The notes under the pieces: generated by a model
The model's input: the letters and a program-made list of their open reading frames with translations, nothing else
The model's database searches: none
What the model was told of the DNA's origin: nothing
Made by a program: the position numbers and the translations under genes
NCBI GenBank assembly: GCA_004014935.1
Contig: CP025322.1
Span: 2,728,001-2,792,000, forward strand
Source: Saccharomycopsis malanga
Lineage: Eukaryota > Ascomycota > Saccharomycetes > Ascoideales > Saccharomycopsidaceae
Length of the DNA stretch: 64,000 bases
Direction: 5' to 3'
Shown here: positions 1 through 11,101 of the stretch, one piece after another
Numbering within the stretch: position 1 is the stretch's first letter
Layout of the letters: each line of letters opens with the position of its first letter

Positions 1-139
1 GACTTGGTAAAGCCCAACAATGTCCATCATAATATTCTCATCGGTGTTCCTGTTATATCTTTTTTCTCTTCTCTAAGAGTACTATTTTAACTATCCTACC
101 AGGTCGTTTGTCTTCTTCTAAAGCACTAACCACTGACAT
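1..139 (-). mobile_element. SINE-A piece cut by the window edge
   Basis: Minus-strand copy from the conserved GACTTGGTAAAGCCCAA segment through two arm-like units to the head at about 139. Its 3' part would lie left of the window. Confidence 0.7.
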
Positions 140-304
140 ACGTCCCAACGGCTTTTATTGATAGTTGTTTAAATATCTGAGCTTTTGTTTTTCAATGAAT
201 AGGAATTATTTTGCTATATATCAGTTACAATAATCCAGTACAGGCAATAAACATGTAATTTCAACCTAATTAAACAAGCGCCCAGCACAAAACAACAATA
301 CTAC

Positions 305-2935
305 TTAAATATTCTTGCCTCCGTTTTGGTAAAACTGGTTCAACATTCCTAACACACCCTTGTCATTATCTTCCTCGGCGCGAGCGACACCAATATCGTT
401 ACCTTTCAAGTTGATCAAGTAGGACTCGTCTCCTACAAAGTTGTGTATACTGGTGTACATTTTGGTGTTGTTGAGGCGGGAACGAGCCATGAAGGAGTCC
501 GCTGGGTCGTAGAGACTACCTCTCAATGTATGAGGACGACGTTTAGTATATAATGATCTACTAGGACCAGGCTGCTGGGCAGTATCGTTTTTCTGATTGT
601 CTGCGTAACTTTCGACAAAATACAAGTATGATTTGAGCATTTTGTTATCTGATGATTCGTCGTCCATATGCTTAGGCTGTTTTGTTTGTTTAGGATGTAT
701 GTCGTCGAAGCTGACGACTCTTTTATTGGTTAATTTTTTTTCCACGTCAAACATTGCAAAAGAGCAAACATGGCCCAAGCCATCAATATGAACGGTAAAT
801 TCTCTGAAAAAGTCTATGATTTGGTCAGAACATTTGGGCAACGCGAAACAAAAAATGAAAGGGACAAAAAGAATACTTAACAATTCTTTTATGATGAGAA
901 CAAGTTTCAACTGGAACAAACCAGCAAACTCGTTTTTCACTTCCTCGCTATGATACCGTCCTTCCCATTCAGGCGGCAAATAATGGGTGAATTCTGCCAC
1001 ATTCCGTAGAGAGTACTCGGGGTCGAATATTTTGTTTTGATAGTCATCAGAAGTGGAGCCATGTGCCATTGCCCAGATGGAGCCTAAGATTCCTATATAG
1101 AAAAGAACTGATTTGTTTTCTGTGATCTCAAAGTTGATGGACAAGTCTGGGTCGAGTATGGTTAATATCACCAAGACAGTGACCAAGGCACCACTGACAA
1201 ATGAAACAAATCTGAGAACTAGATTGTATTTTTCTTTAGGAAATTGGTTCAAATAATCATTGGAAGATTCCATAGAATAATGCAACCGTTTCTTGAAGAA
1301 ATGGTACAACTCGTTGAATTCCCGAAACTTCCATTCGGCATATGGTGAAAACTCGCGATTTCCTATCAAATGAGGGTTTGACCGGAATTCGTAAAAGAAG
1401 CGGAAGAAGTTCAATAGGATGAAATAAGTGGCCAAAAAGGGAGCTATTACGATAGCTAACACGCCACATATAATAAACCGTTTCCTCAATTCCTGGGATA
1501 AATGGCGTCTGTTGGCTTCTTTCAAGAACATTGGCTTGAATTGCCCTTGGCTGTTGAACACATAGCCTATGATACATAAATTAATGTTCCATTCCAAGGT
1601 TTTGGTGAGAATCGACAGCGGTTGTGTAAGAGCTGATAAAATAGGAAGGTTTAGCTGGAAATTTAAAATATCTTTATTATACAATGCTACAAGATAGTTC
1701 TCTTTCCGCATGATTCTGTTGGCAATATCGTGTGCTGTTAATCTGTTCTTACTATTTAAATCGTTCTTATCGTTCTTTTCATCCAGCGATATCAAAATGC
1801 CGTTGGAGTTTGTATCTCTGAGGATTATTAGCTTTTTGATGATCAATTGCCACGAGATGGTCTGTAATTCGTTCTCGTCAATCAAAAGAAGGTACCGGAA
1901 AAAATTACGCATTTCCTTGAGCTTCCTCAAATCAACTAGACAAAACTGTAGTGCTCTTATGCCAACAAAACCATAGAAGAGTAGCAAAAAGAACTTTGCT
2001 GACCCAGTGACCTGTGTATTGTAGCAATGGTCATACAGAATCTCTGACAACCTCTTTGCCCCTGAAAGATTTGCATAATCTATACAGAAGCCAAGATAAG
2101 TGGAGAAGTAGACCATGAAGAGTAATGTCAACACATCCGTTGCTTTCTTGATCAATATACAATAGAACCCATTATGAAGATAGTAATCGTAGACATCCTG
2201 TAGGAAAATATCCAAATTCTCGACATTGGCCCACATCCACAATGCCTTTTCCCGAGGACTCAATATTCCTAGCCTTTGTCTTCGTATACGCTCGTTATTT
2301 ACACTATTGTCTTTGTTTTTGACATTGAATAGGGGCAACAATGGTTGGGTGTTTTTGTTGGCAATGAAATTCCCACTATTAAGCTTTACAAAATCATCAG
2401 TATGATCATTACTACTAATTTTTGCTACTTTACTTATTGGTTGCTTACGGTTCGAAAACAATGTCTCTGGAACTGCATCATCCAAACCACCTTGAAGCCG
2501 TGGATCATCTTCAAGTCTATTTCCTAATCTTTCATCCCGTACGCCATCACTTAACATACTGTCGCTCTCCCCCGTGAAAACTTTGGGGTTCAAAAAGCTG
2601 TTTTTGTGCTTGTCAATGCCTCTAAGCAAGTTATGGGCACTGTCATCATCAGAACTCTCAGTCTCATGGACTGATTCTGAATCTGAGTCCGAATTCACTA
2701 GCAAATCACGCTTAGCATTTATACCGGATATCCTCCCAGAACCTAGTCCAGAATCATACGCGGGTATGCCCGAAGTTTTAGGGCTATCAATGTTAAAAAT
2801 ATTGGTCAGATTTGTCTTGTCATCATGGGCCAAACCTCCATTGTTTGTATCATCAAGGTTTATATCTTCCTCGTCTATATCATGAGGAATTACTCCAAAA
2901 ACTCGCGATAAAAATGTATTATTATGTTCAGACAT
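305..2935 (-). CDS. ATG9: Atg9, autophagy lipid scramblase of the isolation membrane
   Basis: Multi-pass membrane protein that travels on small vesicles to the pre-autophagosomal site and scrambles lipids during autophagosome growth (known for the family). About 876 residues from the start chosen here, against 997 in S. cerevisiae. The acidic Ser/Asn-rich N-terminus begins with a conserved NTFLSRVFG element. The family core block reads ALWMWANVENLDIF and continues as DVYDYYLHNGFYC, followed by several hydrophobic segments and a low-complexity C-terminal tail. An upstream in-frame ATG at 3031 would add 32 residues. I prefer the ATG at 2935 because NTFLSR lies close to the N-terminus in known Atg9 proteins and the extra residues look unrelated. 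The stop lies about 165 bp from a SINE-A fragment at the window edge. Identity is very secure; the start is likely but not certain. Confidence 0.95.
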   Translation of the reverse strand: MSEHNNTFLSRVFGVIPHDIDEEDINLDDTNNGGLAHDDKTNLTNIFNIDSPKTSGIPAYDSGLGSGRISGINAKRDLLVNSDSDSESVHETESSDDDSAHNLLRGIDKHKNSFLNPKVFTGESDSMLSDGVRDERLGNRLEDDPRLQGGLDDAVPETLFSNRKQPISKVAKISSNDHTDDFVKLNSGNFIANKNTQPLLPLFNVKNKDNSVNNERIRRQRLGILSPREKALWMWANVENLDIFLQDVYDYYLHNGFYCILIKKATDVLTLLFMVYFSTYLGFCIDYANLSGAKRLSEILYDHCYNTQVTGSAKFFLLLFYGFVGIRALQFCLVDLRKLKEMRNFFRYLLLIDENELQTISWQLIIKKLIILRDTNSNGILISLDEKNDKNDLNSKNRLTAHDIANRIMRKENYLVALYNKDILNFQLNLPILSALTQPLSILTKTLEWNINLCIIGYVFNSQGQFKPMFLKEANRRHLSQELRKRFIICGVLAIVIAPFLATYFILLNFFRFFYEFRSNPHLIGNREFSPYAEWKFREFNELYHFFKKRLHYSMESSNDYLNQFPKEKYNLVLRFVSFVSGALVTVLVILTILDPDLSINFEITENKSVLFYIGILGSIWAMAHGSTSDDYQNKIFDPEYSLRNVAEFTHYLPPEWEGRYHSEEVKNEFAGLFQLKLVLIIKELLSILFVPFIFCFALPKCSDQIIDFFREFTVHIDGLGHVCSFAMFDVEKKLTNKRVVSFDDIHPKQTKQPKHMDDESSDNKMLKSYLYFVESYADNQKNDTAQQPGPSRSLYTKRRPHTLRGSLYDPADSFMARSRLNNTKMYTSIHNFVGDESYLINLKGNDIGVARAEEDNDKGVLGMLNQFYQNGGKNI

Positions 2936-4044
2936 CTCTCCCCCTACCAGTTTATATCCAAATTTGATAACCGCCAAATGTCCAATGGTCCCTAATCTAA
3001 TAATGATCGCTCCAATCTCTTCCCATCTCATCCTCGCCTCTATATCTCATCTGTCATTAGGTCACGAGCACTGGTGGAGCACTTGAAAGCTGCTATTAGC
3101 ATGAGATTATGAACCATCCATATAGAGATGTATTGTTGATTATTTGATTAAATGAGAGGAGCAAGGGCGTGTTTTGCACTTGTATTCTGTTAGACCTTTT
3201 AGTAGCGCTACGTAAATGTAATGTGTAGCTGAAGAAATAGTAAGCATATATGAAACTATATCATGAGATGTCTATATAAAATTCATAGATTTGCTGAAAA
3301 ATATTTATTTGTTGCCTTTAAGAAGGACTACTAATTTATGTGAAAATCAAATTATTGGTTTATCGCTACTGATTTGTAAGTATAGAAGTAGTCAAGTTCT
3401 AGTTCTGAGTATTATATAAATACACATTACTATCTATATCTTTCTAGTTCTATGGTTTGATCGAATACATCAGTTTCTAGTATTCTATGTTTATCCTGTT
3501 TTCAATTGCTCTCCTAGGAACTAAGTGATATTACTATGGTTGAAATACTGGTCCAATTGAATAGTAGAAAGAGCAATACTTGACTAAAAAGTGATAGTCC
3601 TTGTAATAATGTACCATAGTTTAACAGAACATCTTGAAGTAGAGATCACTATCATTGCAATAGCTGAAACTTGGTCAAAGCCACAATATATATTGCATTT
3701 TTTGGTACCTATGTTTATTTTACAGAATACTTTTGTATTTCACTACTACAAAGAATAATCGCCAAGTTTTGACAACAAGCCATAGTTTAGTAACTAATAT
3801 CTGCTGAGCTCGAAATATAATATATCATTATTATTATGAATATCATGTAGTGCCTTGTGGAAGTTTTACTCAATAAAGATAAAAGAGTTTGGCAGATATA
3901 GACATATATCAACGCTAACCACTACCATGATGGTTTCCTTGATTAACATTTGCAAGTCACAATCCTTGATGCTTTACTTGCCTCTGGAAATGTGTAAGAA
4001 AAACTTGAGTACAGTTTACTGGACCGCAAGTAAACATATTCATA
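2936..4044. other. Intergenic, AT-rich, upstream of ATG9
   Basis: Apart from the repeat-C piece at 3438-3530 I see no gene, RNA or clear repeat. Confidence 0.45.
3438..3530 (+). repeat. Repeat-C fragment
   Basis: Shares TTCTAGTTCTATGGTTTGAT with 9715 onward. Confidence 0.5.
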
Positions 4045-4180
4045 GTGCCTTACAATTACCATGTGGCCAAGTTGTTGAAGGCATGCGCCACGGAAAAACA
4101 AGTGTGGCGTTCCTCATTTTGGTTTTTGGGACTCGAGTCCTGCTACCGTTGTTTTTGAATAATTATGAAACGTTTTACTG
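4045..4180 (+). repeat. tRNA-like module of repeat-B (copy 4, plus strand)
   Basis: ATGTGGCCAAGTTGTTGAAG (A-box-like with GCC/GGC D-stem), CGCCAC...GTGGCG hairpin and GACTCGAGTCC (close to a B box). Similarity to the other copies is clear only over roughly 130 bp. Confidence 0.6.
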
Positions 4181-4924
4181 AATAATACTGGTATTATCTA
4201 ACCCTACAAATATTTTAGAATATATCAAAACAAAGTGGATTTTTTTTGCAACAATGCATAGTGTTTGAATTGAAACAAAACACGCTTTGCATTTTTTTAC
4301 TGGGGTTGGTAATAATTTGTTTATTTTAACAAAAATATGATTTTTTCAAACTAATTTTTAGGGTCTTGTCAGTACGTAACTTCATTGTAAAAGTTTATTC
4401 ATATACTTTGCGAGTCTCCTGTTTTATATAGTGTAGTTTGTCCTAAAATGTTCAATCAATCTATAGAAAAATGAAGATATCAAAAGATTCATAGAACGAT
4501 GGCCCATAAACTATGATAATTAGCCATTTTTTCTCTTATAAATCATCATTTCCTTTAAATTTACGTAACTGGATATCTTTTTTTATCTTTCCTTCAGATT
4601 AATTGTCAAAAGTTGATGAGAAGGCGTAAGTTGATTGAGTTGAGTTAAAATTCAATGAGCTATTTTTGAAGAGAAGCTTTTGCTAAACTTATTAAATGAG
4701 TTGTAGAAAAAATCAGTTACAAAATGATCTCAAAGTAAAAAACTCAAAAACTGTGCCTCATTTTTACATATGTATACCTCAATCGAACAAGATAATATTT
4801 ACTCTACTATATAATATAAAAAAACAGCTGTTAAAGGGTTGCAGTGGATTTTAAATACTTGACTAATAATTCTCGAGGAGTTTCAAAGCTATTTTTTAAC
4901 ACAAGAGATTGCTTTGGATTATTA

Positions 4925-5125
4925 ATTCTTTAAGCTCTGAACCTGATTCCACAGGCAAGTTCAACTGTCTGAAACATGAAATAGATGAATGTCTAATGTT
5001 TACTAAATAGGAAAATTAGTGGGTTTCCCACTGGGCTTCCCACTGGGTTTTATCAAGTCCCTTTAGAAACAGCACGTATATACGAAACTGATATTTAGTG
5101 GGCTCGGAATATAAGACATTATCAA
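4925..5125 (+). mobile_element. SINE-A, 5'-truncated, upstream of GEF1
   Basis: Begins in the body (CACAGGCAAGTTCAACTGTC) and runs to the 3' end GTGGGCTCGGAATATAAG. No head is left. Part of the 3' segment (CCCACTGGG) is doubled. Confidence 0.75.
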
Positions 5126-5255
5126 CTATTGGAGACCATGGTGCACGGGTGGGTGTATGGAAGTAGCACCAATGTATGGACATATCTACTACTAGATGTT
5201 TACCACATTATACAAGTAATTCTAAGAAACATTGAGGCAGAACAGAGAGAATATA

Positions 5256-7556
5256 ATGGAAAGTGGCAGCGAAGAGAGTTTTGAGATAGAGGATGAGGTT
5301 GACTACCATCTACAGGATGATCTGTTTGGACATAACAAGGATATTATCAAGAATGAAACCAAAGGGTTTGACAATTATGTGACGGTGAATGGGGTTGCTG
5401 ACAGTTTGGAATCTAACAATCGTAAATTGGAGTCATTGAAACAGAACCGGACGTCATCACGGATGAAATTTCTTGCCAATACCATCTTAGCGTCTAGTCG
5501 TAGCTGGATATGTTTGACAATAATAGGAATAATGATAGGGCTGATAGCAGCATGTCTTAATATCGTAACAGAGTATTTGAACCATATAAAAACGGGCTAC
5601 TGCTCCACCAACTTCTATTTGAACCGCAACTTCTGTTGTTGGGGCGAAGATCTCGATGAATGTGAGCATTGGGTTCCCTGGACCACCTTTGGACCGTTCA
5701 ATTATATAATGTTTGTAGTGCTTTCCACAACTCTTGCTGTGACCGCAGGTGTCTTGGTCCGCCGCTACGCCCCGTATGCTGCTGGCTCTGGCATTTCCGA
5801 GATCAAATGTATAGTTTCGGGGTTTGAAATGGGCGGATTTCTCAGTTGGCCAACGTTATTTATCAAAGCCATCGGTCTACCGCTTGCAATTTCGTCTGGT
5901 TTGAGTGTAGGAAAAGAAGGGCCCAGTGTTCATTATGCTGTGGCTGCTGGGTATTGTGTATCGCGTATGTTCAAGGAGTATCATCAAGAATACAGCCATA
6001 TCAAGGAGTTTCTAGTAGCCAGCAGTGCTGCTGGGGTCGCTGTAGCGTTTGGATCACCTATAGGAGGAGTTTTGTTTTCCATAGAAGAAATTGCAAGCAA
6101 TTTCAAGCTCTCTACCTTGTGGAAATCGTATTTCTGTTCTCTCGTGGCCACCAGCACGCTTTCGTTTATCAATCCGTTCAGAACCGGCCAATTGGTAATG
6201 TTTGAGGTGGAATACAATGAATCGTGGCATTTGTTTGAATTGCCTGTTTTCGTTCTTCTTGGCATCTTCGGTGGTCTTTATGGCATTTTAGTTTCCAAGT
6301 ACAATATCAAGGTGGTGGCCTTTAGAAAACGCTTTTTAGGAGACTACGCTATAAAAGAATTAATGGTATTATCCTCTATTACTGCTTTATTCTGTTACTT
6401 CAATGAATTCTTGAGATTGGACATGACTGAGGTCATGGAGATTTTGTTTCATGAATGCGGTATTGGCTTTGAACATCGGTTGTGCAATATTGACGGCCAT
6501 AAGCTCAAAAACTTCATTTCTCTTATTTTTGCCACAGTCTTCCGCATGTTTCTCACCATAGTTTCCTACGGCTGCAAAGTGCCGTGTGGAATCTTTGTTC
6601 CATCCATGGCTGCTGGCGCTACCTTTGGTAGAGCTGTCGGCATTGTCGTAGAGAACTTTCGCGACTCCCATCCCGATTCCTTCTTCTTCAACGCTTGTTC
6701 GTCTGACAAAACTTGTGTGACGCCGGGAACATATGCCTTTTTAGGTGCCGCTGCTGCCTTGAGTGGTATAACCGATCTCACTATCACGGTAGTGGTCATC
6801 ATGTTCGAATTAACAGGTGCTTTGAGATACATATTACCTACCATGATTGTGGTTGGAATCACTAAAATCATCAACGATCGCTGGGGCCATGGTGCTATAG
6901 CTGACCAGATGATCCGGTTCAATGGCCTTCCCTTCATAGATCCCAAGGAAGATCATGTTTTCAATCTTCCTACCGAACAGGCCATGACCACCCAAACATT
7001 GGTCATTGCTTTGGGCCCCAAACCAATAATATATCATGACATACAACGCTTGTTGAATGACAGCCGCAATATACAAGACATTCCAATCGTAGACACGGTG
7101 CTGGCAGCGTGTTTAATTGGTTATATCAATCGTAATGATATTCTATCTGTGATAAATATGACCTCCTCTAATTTCACCATCTCTCCGAATACCCCTTGTG
7201 AATTCTTGCACAAACTGGCTGCTGATAACACCCTCCAGTTCTCTCCATACGTGAACAAATCCCTAATCAGCGTTACTATCGGCACACCTTTGGAAGAAAC
7301 GATGGAAATATTCTTTAAACTAGGCCCCAGAACAGTCTTTGTTGAAGACAAGGGCAGACTTTGCGGTGTCATTACAAAGAAAGATATCATTAAATTCGAA
7401 CGATATTTGGAAAAGATCGAGGATTATCATTTTGATTTGAATAAAATACGAGCAGGCGAAATTAATGTGCCATTACAAAACGATTGGGGCCAGAAAGTGT
7501 TCAATTTTTTCAAAAAAATTGATACTTTTGTTCTGAAAAAACTTTCTAGAAATTGA
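5256..7556 (+). CDS. GEF1: Gef1, CLC-type chloride/proton transporter of Golgi and endosomes
   Basis: CLC-family protein that moves chloride in the late secretory pathway and supports copper loading of Fet3 and cation homeostasis (known for yeast Gef1). The 766-residue length is close to 779 in S. cerevisiae. CLC signatures are visible in order: GSGISEIK, then GKEGPSVHYA with the gating glutamate at about residue 221, then VPCGIFVPSMAAGATFGR. Two CBS-like regions occupy the C-terminal 200 residues. The reading frame is open slightly further upstream, but only from a TTG; the first ATG is at 5256 (MESGSEESFEIED), which I take as the start. A 5'-truncated SINE-A copy ends about 130 bp upstream, inside the likely promoter. 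Confidence 0.95.
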   Translation: MESGSEESFEIEDEVDYHLQDDLFGHNKDIIKNETKGFDNYVTVNGVADSLESNNRKLESLKQNRTSSRMKFLANTILASSRSWICLTIIGIMIGLIAACLNIVTEYLNHIKTGYCSTNFYLNRNFCCWGEDLDECEHWVPWTTFGPFNYIMFVVLSTTLAVTAGVLVRRYAPYAAGSGISEIKCIVSGFEMGGFLSWPTLFIKAIGLPLAISSGLSVGKEGPSVHYAVAAGYCVSRMFKEYHQEYSHIKEFLVASSAAGVAVAFGSPIGGVLFSIEEIASNFKLSTLWKSYFCSLVATSTLSFINPFRTGQLVMFEVEYNESWHLFELPVFVLLGIFGGLYGILVSKYNIKVVAFRKRFLGDYAIKELMVLSSITALFCYFNEFLRLDMTEVMEILFHECGIGFEHRLCNIDGHKLKNFISLIFATVFRMFLTIVSYGCKVPCGIFVPSMAAGATFGRAVGIVVENFRDSHPDSFFFNACSSDKTCVTPGTYAFLGAAAALSGITDLTITVVVIMFELTGALRYILPTMIVVGITKIINDRWGHGAIADQMIRFNGLPFIDPKEDHVFNLPTEQAMTTQTLVIALGPKPIIYHDIQRLLNDSRNIQDIPIVDTVLAACLIGYINRNDILSVINMTSSNFTISPNTPCEFLHKLAADNTLQFSPYVNKSLISVTIGTPLEETMEIFFKLGPRTVFVEDKGRLCGVITKKDIIKFERYLEKIEDYHFDLNKIRAGEINVPLQNDWGQKVFNFFKKIDTFVLKKLSRN

Positions 7557-7857
7557 CTGTTTGTATTTAATTTACATATTCCAGCACAATTGTACTTTCT
7601 GATTACGTGTAATTTCTGCTAATTCTTTGTTATTAGCACACGTTTTGTTAATTGTTTATAAAATCTGTGAAAGAGAACATTATTCCATTCTATAGTAATC
7701 ATCCTTTATAACTACTCGTAGTCAATCAACAAACTTTATGTAAACTCTACATTTTGTATTCCAGCGGGTTTTTTCAAAATACCCAGCCACACATTCAACA
7801 GAAACTTGACACTATCTCAATATTACTCTTTGATAATATATAATTCATACACTAGTA

Positions 7858-8080
7858 GCCCAATATGTACAATTTCCGTATATACGCGTCGTATTGAAGG
7901 TAGGTTTGATGAACTCCAATGGAGAAAGTTCTATTCATCATGAAATACTCACTTAATAATAAATAATAATATATTATATTTCGAGCCAGTACATATCACT
8001 ATGTCTAAAGCAACTTGGTAAAACCCAGTGGGGAATATTCTCACTTGATGAATTGGCAAATAAGAAATGTCAAGTTCGCT
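7858..8080 (-). mobile_element. SINE-A remnants between GEF1 and POF1
   Basis: A small piece at 7858-7892 (CCGTATATACGCG) and a larger piece from about 7955 with ATT-type tail, ATTTCGAGCCAGTACATATC, AACTTGGTAAAACCCAGTGG and body fragments. Both are minus strand and decayed. Confidence 0.65.
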
Positions 8081-8369
8081 TTTAGACTAGTGCACTAGCC
8101 TGTATTTTCTTGAGCAACTCCACCCTGACAAAGGACACAGTAGGTTGCCTATCACCACCAGTTGCAGTCTATATTTTGAAAATTTCGACGCTTTACTTTT
8201 GTAAGATATCATCAGTTAAAAAACCAAGCAAACTTTATATTCTCATGAAACAACAAAACTTATCTTGCTTGATTTTTATTATTACACAAGGAATTGTACT
8301 GATATCATGGCAAACACGTTTCACTATTCAAATGCTTTTCTTGGTTAAACTTTTGAACTCTCACGAACA

Positions 8370-9290
8370 TCAGTCATTAACATAATACTTGTTATTCAAG
8401 ATTTCATCAACAATTGATGGAACAAGTCGTTTTGACAAAAATTGTTTAACATCTTGCAACTCTTGTTTGCCTTGGTAATATTCCTTTAGCTTGTTTCTTA
8501 TTTCTGAGGATGACACTTTGGTAAGAAACTGCAATTCTTCACTTTTAGACTGTATTGCTCTTTGAACCAAATCATCAGATACAGATAAAGGATTCAAAAC
8601 TACCACCTTATCGCCCCAAGAGGAAGGAACACCGCTAATTTTGCCCAATTTTATGTCATTTACATATTGTTCCTGTTCAGAAATGGAAGCAAAAGATTCG
8701 GTTATACAATTGCTTCTTCCAAGACATATTAACTGACATCCCAGAATGAAGTCTTGTAGTGAGTTAGAGATGGAGCCAGGAAGATAATATTTGGCATCAA
8801 AGACCCTTATCAAGGTATCGAAACCTACAAGAAACGCAATGTTGAGGTTTCCAAGACCAAAGTCTTTGGTTACAATCTCTTTAAAAGCTTTGAATTTATC
8901 ACTGAACATGGCAAACTTGGTCAAGCATATAAGAACCGATACATTTTTATGGTTGGCTTCATATAAGTGTTTAGAAAGAAGATCTATCATACGAAGTCTT
9001 TTATCAAACAGCTCTGGCTTTGGGTGTATTTTGTCAGCATTTTTCATGGAGAGCATAAGCACAATTGTAGTGTAACCATTGCTATTGTTATAGTATCTCA
9101 AGGTGTTTTCAATTATTGAAATATGGCCCTTATGGGGTGGATTGAATGAGGAATCAAGAATAAGAATATCATGTCTCGTCAGTGGATTGTAGCGGTGTTC
9201 TGCCATAAATCGCGAAACAATTTTGATATTTGAGCTGCTCTTTGCAAATTCAGACACTACAGAGTAACAGTTTTTGATCAACGACGACAT
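8370..9290 (-). CDS. POF1: Pof1-like nucleotidyltransferase of the NMN adenylyltransferase fold
   Basis: Resembles S. cerevisiae Pof1 (YCL047C), a cytidylyltransferase-fold protein related to nicotinamide mononucleotide adenylyltransferase and linked to filamentation and protein quality control. The nucleotidyltransferase signature LDSSFNPPHKGH (about residues 45-56, with the HxGH motif) and a C-terminal SSSEIRNK motif, equivalent to the ISSTxxR motif, are both present. FLVGFDTLIRVFDAKYY matches the Pof1-type core. Length is 306 residues against 258 in S. cerevisiae; the excess is an N-terminal stretch of about 40 residues before the fold, so M29 could be the real start. The exact substrate of this subfamily is not settled. 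Confidence 0.88.
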   Translation of the reverse strand: MSSLIKNCYSVVSEFAKSSSNIKIVSRFMAEHRYNPLTRHDILILDSSFNPPHKGHISIIENTLRYYNNSNGYTTIVLMLSMKNADKIHPKPELFDKRLRMIDLLSKHLYEANHKNVSVLICLTKFAMFSDKFKAFKEIVTKDFGLGNLNIAFLVGFDTLIRVFDAKYYLPGSISNSLQDFILGCQLICLGRSNCITESFASISEQEQYVNDIKLGKISGVPSSWGDKVVVLNPLSVSDDLVQRAIQSKSEELQFLTKVSSSEIRNKLKEYYQGKQELQDVKQFLSKRLVPSIVDEILNNKYYVND

Positions 9291-9477
9291 CTTATAAAGC
9301 TGTTTACTTGGTGATACATAATGACATAATATAATGGTTTCAAAAGTTGATTTATCGATGCGTGGTCACCCGTTTCAAAATGAATCAAAATAATACAAAG
9401 ATTAATGGAGTAATTATGATGATTGGCTATATATAACTATAGGTATCATAAATTATTATCAGTTTAGAAAAGTAAAC

Positions 9478-9600
9478 GGGAAGACTATGATGACAGGGAC
9501 ATGATTGGGTTTTCCCCACTGAGATTCACCAAATCCCTTTAGAAATGCGCGTACGTACGGGACTGGACTCGAAATATAAGATTATTATTATTATATATTC
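9478..9600 (+). mobile_element. SINE-A 3' fragment
   Basis: Contains GACATGATTGGGTTTTCCCC, the CCAAATCCCTTTAGAAATGC segment, GGACTCGAAATATAAG and an ATT tail. No head. Confidence 0.75.
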
Positions 9601-9706
9601 ATAAACTTGAGGCTCCTTGGTGATATATATATTTGAGATTTTTTAGCAATTCTTGTATATGCATCATCATTTATAAATCTGTATTATTAGTGATAACCTT
9701 CTATAT

Positions 9707-9990
9707 GCTTCTAGTTCTATGGTTTGATCGAAAATACTAGTTTTCATTATTATATGCTTGCTCTTTTTGGCAATCCATTTTCCAATTCTTATTGGCTAGA
9801 CTTGTCAGCCGGTACTTGAGTCATTGCAGTTTTCCCTTTGTTCGTTATCTTTACAAATCTATGTAGTTGTAGAACCTTCGATTACCCTTTTGAGTATCTT
9901 GCTATTGTAAGCGCCATTCAAGACTATTTCCTATTTTTATAAAGCCAGTTGCGTTGTTACCCATTCTTGTTTAATACAACCTCCTGCTGT
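9707..9990 (+). repeat. Repeat-C copy upstream of FPR2
   Basis: CTATGGTTTGATCGAAAATA, TTGGCTAGACTTGTCAGCC and GTTACCCATTCTTGTTTAA are shared with 60917-61385. Part is also seen at 3438-3530 (CTATGGTTTGATCGAATAC). Confidence 0.6.
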
Positions 9991-10586
9991 AAGACTTATT
10001 TTTATTAATTTTCATTGATTGTATGACAATTTCTTAGCATAGCCGCCAATATATTTGGCAATTGAATTAATAACAGAAGGAACAGAATGCATATTAGTAT
10101 GTAATGCTTAATAGGTTTAATTATCAAAATTAATAGCTTCAGACTGTATCTACAATATATTTCACTTTGAACGTAGAAATACCTGTTATTGGTACGATGA
10201 GTTGGACATAATTAGCATTTACTAGTGGGCACAAAATCCAATCATATTTCATAATAGTAGAATTTCCAATTTCCAGGCTTTATACTTGTCTATATAAATA
10301 TAGGACTAGCTAACCAAGACCCCAACTACAACCATTATAAACCATACAATACTGTAAATATACAGAATTCTTTTTCAATCTAATAAACATCTATCCGAAC
10401 AAATGCCCTACATGCTGTTTTCATAATACCTTGCCATTTTCTATACTATATAACACTATACATTGTTCTTATGATAATTAACCACGCACTTCGGTATTCA
10501 AAGTATTTTTCATCCATTTTAAAGAACAGATTTACATTCTTCAACAACAAGATATTAGCAAAACTACATCTCCAATTGCAACTAAA

Positions 10587-11101
10587 ATGCTTTTCGTTTC
10601 TAGAATCTCCTCCTACGTATGTCTTGTGCTTGTGTGTCTTTTAGGCGTTTTCGCTGAGGAGACTTCAAAGCTTAGAATTGGTGTTACCAAAAAAGTGGAA
10701 AACTGTACTAGAAAGACTCAAGTAGGCGATATTGTTCAAATGCATTATACTGGGCTTTTGAAACAAGGTGGAAAAGTATTTGACAGCAGTTTACAAAGAG
10801 GTGTTCCATTTGAGTTTGAATTGGGCAGCGGCATGGTTATCAAAGGCTGGGACCGAGGATTATTAGGGTATGTATGGCATTAGGTGATACGTGAAGTTTT
10901 TTAGAATATTAACAAAAATAATACAGAATGTGCATTGGTGAGCAAAGAAAATTGACCATTCCACCAGCTCTTGCTTATGGCGACAGAGGCGCCGGTGGTG
11001 TTATTCCTCCAGGAGCCACCTTGATTTTCAAGGTTGAATTGGTTGGTATCAAGGGTTACGATCCAGAAACTGATACCGCTAATGCCAAGGATGAGTTGTA
11101 A
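10587..11101 (+). CDS. FPR2: FKBP13/Fpr2-like ER peptidyl-prolyl isomerase, spliced, KDEL end
   Basis: FK506-binding peptidyl-prolyl cis-trans isomerase of the secretory pathway. Exons are 10587-10867 and 10927-11101, giving 151 residues. The intron (10868-10926, 59 bp) starts GTATGT, has branch site TATTAAC at 10907-10913 and ends CAG. Splicing restores the family core DRGLLG then [14 protein letters not shown] hydrophobic signal peptide covers about residues 1-23. FKBP motifs [18 protein letters not shown] and [13 protein letters not shown] are present. The spliced protein ends NAKDEL, an ER-retrieval signal; unspliced reading stops after 98 codons. S. cerevisiae Fpr2 (135 residues) lacks such a tail, whereas human FKBP13 ends RTEL. 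ER lumen location is inferred from signal peptide plus KDEL. Confidence 0.93.
10868..10926 (+). other. Spliceosomal intron of the FPR2-like gene
   Basis: 59-bp intron with 5' site GTATGT, branch site TATTAAC 13 bp before the exon and 3' site ACAG. Removal restores an uninterrupted FKBP domain. Confidence 0.92.
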
